A stretch of 64,000 nucleotides of DNA, taken from assembly GCA_958450325.1 (NCBI GenBank), contig OY288259.1:58678987-58742986 (forward strand), read 5' to 3'. Source of the stretch: Agrostemma githago (Eukaryota; Streptophyta; Magnoliopsida; Caryophyllales; Caryophyllaceae). Of this stretch, positions 59,403-64,000 are shown in pieces (positions within the stretch are counted from its first letter, which is position 1; each line of letters opens with the position of its first letter). Under the pieces are notes generated by a model. It saw only the letters and a list, made by a program, of their open reading frames with translations, searched no databases and was not told where the DNA came from. Made by a program: the position numbers and the translations under genes.

Positions 59403-59635
59403 GGTCCTGTTCTTTTCGGCTTAATTTCAGTCCGTTTCAGACCAGCTCAGCCCAGCTCTTATCAGCTCAGCTCAGCTCCAATATTTTTCTTAAAATTATT
59501 AGATAATTTATATAAAAAATTATTAGTTTCAGCTTTTATAAATTCAGCTCAGCTCAGCTCAGCTTCTATCAGACCAGCTCAGCTCCTATCAGACCAGCTC
59601 AGCTCAACTTTATTTCAGCCGAAAAAAACAGGGTC
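59403..59635. mobile_element. Tourist/PIF-Harbinger-like MITE with CAGCTCAG-rich interior
   Basis: The left end GGTCCTGTTCTTTTCGGCTT and the inverted right end (AGCCGAAAAAAACAGGGTC) pair over about 19 bases. TTA flanks both ends (59400–59402 and 59636–59638), the target duplication of PIF/Harbinger elements. The interior is built of CAGCTCAGCTC and CTATCAGACCAGCTCAGCTC repeats. Non-coding, 233 bp. Confidence 0.75.
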
Positions 59636-60036
59636 TTAATGGTACTTAGAAGAAGTGAAACATACCCTACAAGTACAAGTAGATTACCCAAACTCAACGT
59701 CCAACCACCGGCAAATAATAAAAAGACGATAAGAAAACAAACAAACATTGCATGCATGGGGCGGCTAATAATACGACTAACATGTTACGTACGTATGTAT
59801 GTACGTCGTCTAATTAATAACTCAAATTTATTGAGAAATTGAAGGAAAATGTATGTGTGATTAATTTCAACGCAATTAATTCAAGAAACATGCATGCAAT
59901 CTCATAATTCATAAAACAAGTAGTAATTAAATACCCAGTACTTACGATTATTATACTTTAAAAGTTACTCATTGCTCATTTAATTTATTTATCATGGAAT
60001 TTATTCTTCTTTAATGTCAAAATTAATTAATGGAAA

Positions 60037-60065
60037 CTAGTATATTCTCGTGCATACTTGCACGA
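60037..60065 (-). mobile_element. Second Helitron 3' terminus, minus strand
   Basis: Read on the minus strand: a hairpin with stem TCGTGCA/TGCACGA (60065–60059 with 60054–60048) and a 4-base loop, then seven bases, then CTAG (60040–60037) followed by T. This is the same architecture as at 3933–3961. The element would extend rightwards on the + strand; its start was not found. Confidence 0.6.
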
Positions 60066-60253
60066 TATATTTCTATTGTTGATGTATTTTTTTTTATGTA
60101 TTACTTAGTACTTATTTTAACATTTCTGTCCTAACTTTTAATTTGAGAAATAAAATTGAAACTTGAAACTAATTGAGAGAAATTAGTAATGTAATGAAAT
60201 GTACATATATTTTTGTTTATTTTTTCGTGATCATGAAGCGATAATGATCGATA

Positions 60254-60520
60254 CTCCCTCTGTTCAGGTCGAAGTTACCCTTTTGCTTTTAGCAAAGTTT
60301 TAAGAAACCGATTGTTTATTAAAGATAAAAATGTGTAAAGGTTAATTATTTGTTTATCAGTAAACGTAGTGTAAATAATGACATTTTTTTAATATAATAT
60401 GCAAGGTTTAAAATATTTGTTTAATACTATGTATTAAAATAATGACTAAAATGAAAATGGTAAGCTTGGACTTGAACGTCCGAAAAATGAATATGGGTAG
60501 CTTGGACTTGAACGGAGAAG
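60254..60520. mobile_element. Stowaway-like MITE with duplicated right arm (family B arms)
   Basis: CTCCCTCTGTTCAGGTCGAA at the left, GCTTGGACTTGAACGGAGAAG at the right, TA flanks (60252–60253, 60521–60522). The right-arm string AGCTTGGACTTGAACG occurs twice, about 38 bp apart (near 60463 and 60499). The interior differs from the 26911 and 47318 copies. Confidence 0.7.
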
Positions 60521-60794
60521 TATAAGTTTATAAATCTTAATGATTATATCGTCACGCAGCTAATAATACTTATACTGCGTAGTTGTTTACAAGTTGTACT
60601 ATTGTAATATTAATATTGTAGTATTTGAATTATTTACATTTAATTTGTAGATAATTTTATAGAAATTACTATTATTAATTGTTTCCATAAATAGGATTGG
60701 GCATTTGGAGGGAAAATTTTCATAGGGAGTTATTCTTTTAGTGGATAGGGGGATATTACACTCCCTAGTTTTATCGAAATGTCAAACCATAACA

Positions 60795-61215
60795 CATTAG
60801 TTTTCGTACGTACTTTAATTTGGTCCCATGCATCTTGAGATAATATTCATGGAAGTCGAGAATCATTTCAGCTAGTTTTACTTAAGACGGTTCTCATTTT
60901 AAAGATAAAACCATCCAAGTATCGTAAAACACAAATATTTTTGCTAATACCTAAGTACGTTGAATAGTTAATTATCCTTATCATAGATTCATAGAGTACT
61001 CCGTACTATTTTGGATTTGTTTTAACGTTACAAAATGTATTTATAGTGATTTTGATGGAATTTTTTCTTCTTTAATGTTAATTAATGAAGATGTTATAGT
61101 TTGATCGAAATTTCAACCCGTGAAACAATAATTATGGACTTATGGTACGTACTTTAATTTGGACCCATGCATACATCCGTGTTGATTGTTGACATATTCA
61201 TGGAAGCCGAAATTT
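60795..61215 (+). repeat. Direct duplication about 340 bp apart
   Basis: CGTACTTTAATTTGG(T/A)CCCATGCAT and ATATTCATGGAAG occur near 60808–60857 and again near 61146–61206. A second phrase, GGAATTT-ATTCTTCTTTAATGT, occurs near 59996 and 61059. This may mark a tandemly duplicated or nested element around the Helitron end. No coding. Confidence 0.5.
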
Positions 61216-62787
61216 TAGGTTAGATTTAATAACATTAGGGTCCTTTTTTTTTGCACCTATGTTTTGTAGTACTACGTACTAGTGGCTGGTTTAATATAAT
61301 CACAAATTATAGTAATTACTTGAAATGAGATTAGTAGTAATGGTACTTAATACGTGTCCCACTTTTATATCACATTTCGTGTTCCATTGAAACAGTTCGA
61401 TATGCATATGATGTCCTACCAAAGCGCTTCAAGCGTTGAAATAATATAAGCGATAAATACTTTATACGGGATAAATCATTGCGATGATTGTATAGCTACG
61501 TTGAACTTATCGATCCTAGCTAGCCAAAATGTCAAATATTAGAAAAACAAATTATACAATATAAATATATTTGCATCAGGTACGAAATTTACAATAGTTC
61601 ATGCGATTACTAGAAGCATAAACAAGTTCACTTTATGATGTGAACTTACAAATTGACGAATAATGATTAAACTATTTAGACAATGATGAATTTTTTTCAA
61701 CAAATCAGGAAAGTCATGATGATTAGATTTGGTTGTTACTATTCACGTACAATAATGGACCACGACTATGTGTTTCCTTATTTTATTTTATTTTTCAATA
61801 AAAATTGCACTTATTCCCGTTACCATATAGGACGAGGAGTCAAACCTGAGACCTACCGTATAGAAACAGTCTAAGACATATTCGATAGGTGTTTCTTTAT
61901 TGTAGATGGCAAACGAATAGTTTGGCAATTTAATCAAACCTCTCCATTTTGGTGATTAAGTACATAATTTTGAGCAGGCTTAGTGTTGCGATTCAGTGTC
62001 ATGACCAAAAGATCGAGAGAGCAACAATAATATATGCGTGCATGTATTAGAAATAACAATTTAATCGCTTGATATGATTTCGACGATACTAATTTATCAT
62101 GGATCATATTGAATACGAAGTACTACAAAATACGGAGTACCACAACCGTCAGAATGTCCGTAGAAATTCAGTGTGGACGATGAATTGGTTTCGATACTCT
62201 CATTGCATTAAATTTTATTGTTTGCGGAGAAGGGCTTGATAGCAGCAAGTCCGATTTAACTTGTTAGAGAGTCCTTGCTTCAAGACCTTCTGTTTCCTCT
62301 GCAAAACGAACATCTTTGTTTTATTTTTAAAACAGATCAAATACGGTCACTTAATCTATTTGACTCATTTTAGTGGTTAAACGGAACCAAACGGCCACGA
62401 CTTGAACAAGAAATTCCAGCCATCTATTATTAGCCTTTGATTTTGGGAGTGTGTGATTTTGGGTGAAGCCATGGAGCGCGACATGACTACGTAGGACGAA
62501 AAAAGATAGTTGGAACAGTGAAGCAAAGATTTTACACTACAAAACAAGGCTGCTATAAAAGCAAAGAGTCAATCAAGATTCTGCAGTTGTATGCCACCGA
62601 CGTTTAATTTAGTTGGTCTCTCTAATGAACATCGGGTCAATAACACCCACATGGCTATGAGTAGATAAGACAAAATCTGAATGCATTGAGAATACCAAAT
62701 ACCGAAGGTGAATTACAGAATAAACAGTCATTAGATAAACATCACACCGTTGTTATTTAAAGAGGGGTAGTATTTGTCGACATCTCA
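61216..62787. other. Gene-free DNA downstream of the E2 gene
   Basis: AT-rich. A reverse-oriented SINE remnant lies at about 61808–61888 (B box in inverse GGAGTCAAACCTGAGACC). The part nearest 62787 is probably the 3' UTR of the E2 gene. No other gene recognised. Confidence 0.4.
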
Positions 62788-63713
62788 TCACGCCCCACTT
62801 GCATATAGACGAGTCCATTCCTTGGCTGCAGATTTTGTAAAACAATAACTATGTTAAAGACAGAAACATGTCGAGTCATAAGAACAGGGAAGGGAAGGGA
62901 AGGGAAGAACAAGTCTCATGAATCGTGAGAGACGGTCTCACTTGACCCATTATATGGGTTAGTCTCAATTTAAATTCATAAAGATCATGAAACCATACCA
63001 AAAATTGTTGAGAAAAAAGATAATTCCTTCTCAGGGAAGGGGAGAATTGATCAGAAACGTACCGGTTTCAACAGCTTCAGCTTCATCGGTTTTCCAATGC
63101 TTAGCAACATTCTCCGAGAGAGGGTCATCCGGATTTGGAGCACTTAATAGGGCTTGGATACTGAAATGACAAATGATACGGAAACACAGACGGTCAGCCA
63201 CTACTATGTCATGACAATAGCACAAAAAAAAAATCATCTACGAATGAGATCAGACATTTCCGGGAGACAGTGACTGCCATGGTGTCATCCATAAGACTAT
63301 TGAAATAAAAAGCGTTGCAGCAGGAAATCAAGCGAAATTATAAAAAATCCAGGATACATTGGACATCATCACATCGATCCGTTGAATAGGATAGCGCAAA
63401 TGCACAATTGTTTACAGAAATATGGAAATTGGTTCACAGTGACTTACAAATCAAAGCTGGGGATTTAGGAGTAAATTCATGATATCTTGGGAGTTCAACA
63501 GTAAATTACCTCAAGAGTACAGTTCGTATCTGGAGAGCTGGGCTCCATTTGTCTTTGAGAATATCAAGGCATATCCGTCCTAGCTGCAGACATAATCATA
63601 TACTATGATTTTAGCGCAAAATCACAAGCAGGTTCAATAAACATAGCAGCTACAAGAACAGCCATCTTTACCTTGTCAATGTTGGGATGATAAATTTTGG
63701 TGAGAAAGCGAAC
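62788..63713 (-). CDS. Ubiquitin-conjugating enzyme E2, Ubc13 type (UBC35/UBC36-like), 3' part
   Basis: Four coding exons of the minus strand are visible: 63713–63672, 63583–63510, 63160–63063 and 62825–62788, in consistent phase. They encode 69 C-terminal residues plus stop: VRFLTKIYHPNIDK, then GRICLDILKDKWSPALQIRT with the catalytic cysteine, then LLSAPNPDDPLSENVAKHWK, ending KEWTRLYASGA. This matches the Ubc13 group (about 153 residues in full), which forms Lys63-linked ubiquitin chains with a UEV partner in DNA-damage tolerance and signalling. The N-terminal half is missing because its exons lie beyond 64000; at least 287 bases of intron precede the first visible exon. A (GGGAA)n run lies in an intron at about 62887–62907. 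UBC35 and UBC36 cannot be told apart here. Confidence 0.93.
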
Positions 63714-64000
63714 CTGTCAAAAGCAAGATATGTTAAACTAGTAGTAGTATACAATGGGGATGACAAAGTGGAAGATCGCTTAAAGGGAAAATACTGTATA
63801 TTACTACTGTCAACAATACACATTGTCAATCTACAAGGAGTGAAACGACTAGAACGAAGCTGCCAGCTATTTTGTTACGTATCTTTATCAAACATATATG
63901 TGAATTTATGGACAAAAAAGTGTTTCTATCACATCAACACAAACCTAAAATAATGTAGAACTGACATGATACCTGCAAATTTTAAGTAAAAGACACAGCA

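Noticed and set aside
1..64000. CRISPR arrays, rRNA genes, organelle DNA insertions
   Set aside because: No regularly spaced identical repeats with unique spacers, no rRNA-like conserved strings and no recognisable plastid or mitochondrial genes were seen.

Overview
The window is nuclear DNA of a flowering plant. The genes are split by spliceosomal GT–AG introns, encode plant-specific families (CLE peptide, TBL, MORF, TTL, GTE), and lie in AT-rich intergenic DNA full of plant transposon remnants. It is a eudicot. Caryophyllales is my guess from the look of the repeats, with low confidence. No rRNA, CRISPR array, operon or convincing functional tRNA gene was seen.

Layout. 1–6.9 kb: gene-free AT-rich DNA with internal duplications, a Stowaway MITE, a Helitron 3' end and a GACCCGA-rich tract. 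6.9–7.2 kb: a small CLE-type signalling peptide gene (+) with a divergent CLE motif. 7.6–9.5 kb: a short retroposon with an 18-bp target duplication and a degenerate hAT-like element. 9.5–16.75 kb: a complete 7.2-kb CACTA (En/Spm) transposon with 3-bp target duplication, terminal and subterminal repeats, and two transposition genes on the minus strand, both broken. 16.8–19.5 kb: diverged tandem repeats and the leader of the next gene.

19.5–54.1 kb is the gene-rich core: a bromodomain–NET factor (GTE4-like, +), mitochondrial malate dehydrogenase (-), a trichome-birefringence-like O-acetyltransferase (+), a CRPK1-like cytoplasmic receptor-like kinase (+), an ABCG10-like half-size transporter (-), a MORF8/RIP1-like organellar RNA-editing factor (+) and a TTL1-like TPR–thioredoxin protein (+). 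Coding exons were joined by hand from splice sites and reading phase, and every model closes in frame. The 41–50 kb gap holds a Copia-type LTR, a hAT MITE, several Stowaway MITEs and a tRNA-derived SINE. 54–62.8 kb has no gene but contains a Mutator-like MITE with a 9-bp target duplication, a Tourist-like MITE and a second Helitron 3' end. The window closes with the 3' part of a Ubc13-type ubiquitin-conjugating enzyme gene (-), whose 5' exons lie outside.

The genes do not form one pathway. The set MDH–MORF8–ABCG10–TTL1 recalls, from memory, the Arabidopsis block around AT1G53240–AT1G53300 and its duplicate near AT3G15000, so this looks like conserved ancestral gene order. The oddest unexplained signal is a strongly over-represented 9-mer, TACTCCGTA (16 exact copies found by eye on both strands, none in the CACTA element), with a companion 8-mer, TACTCGTA.
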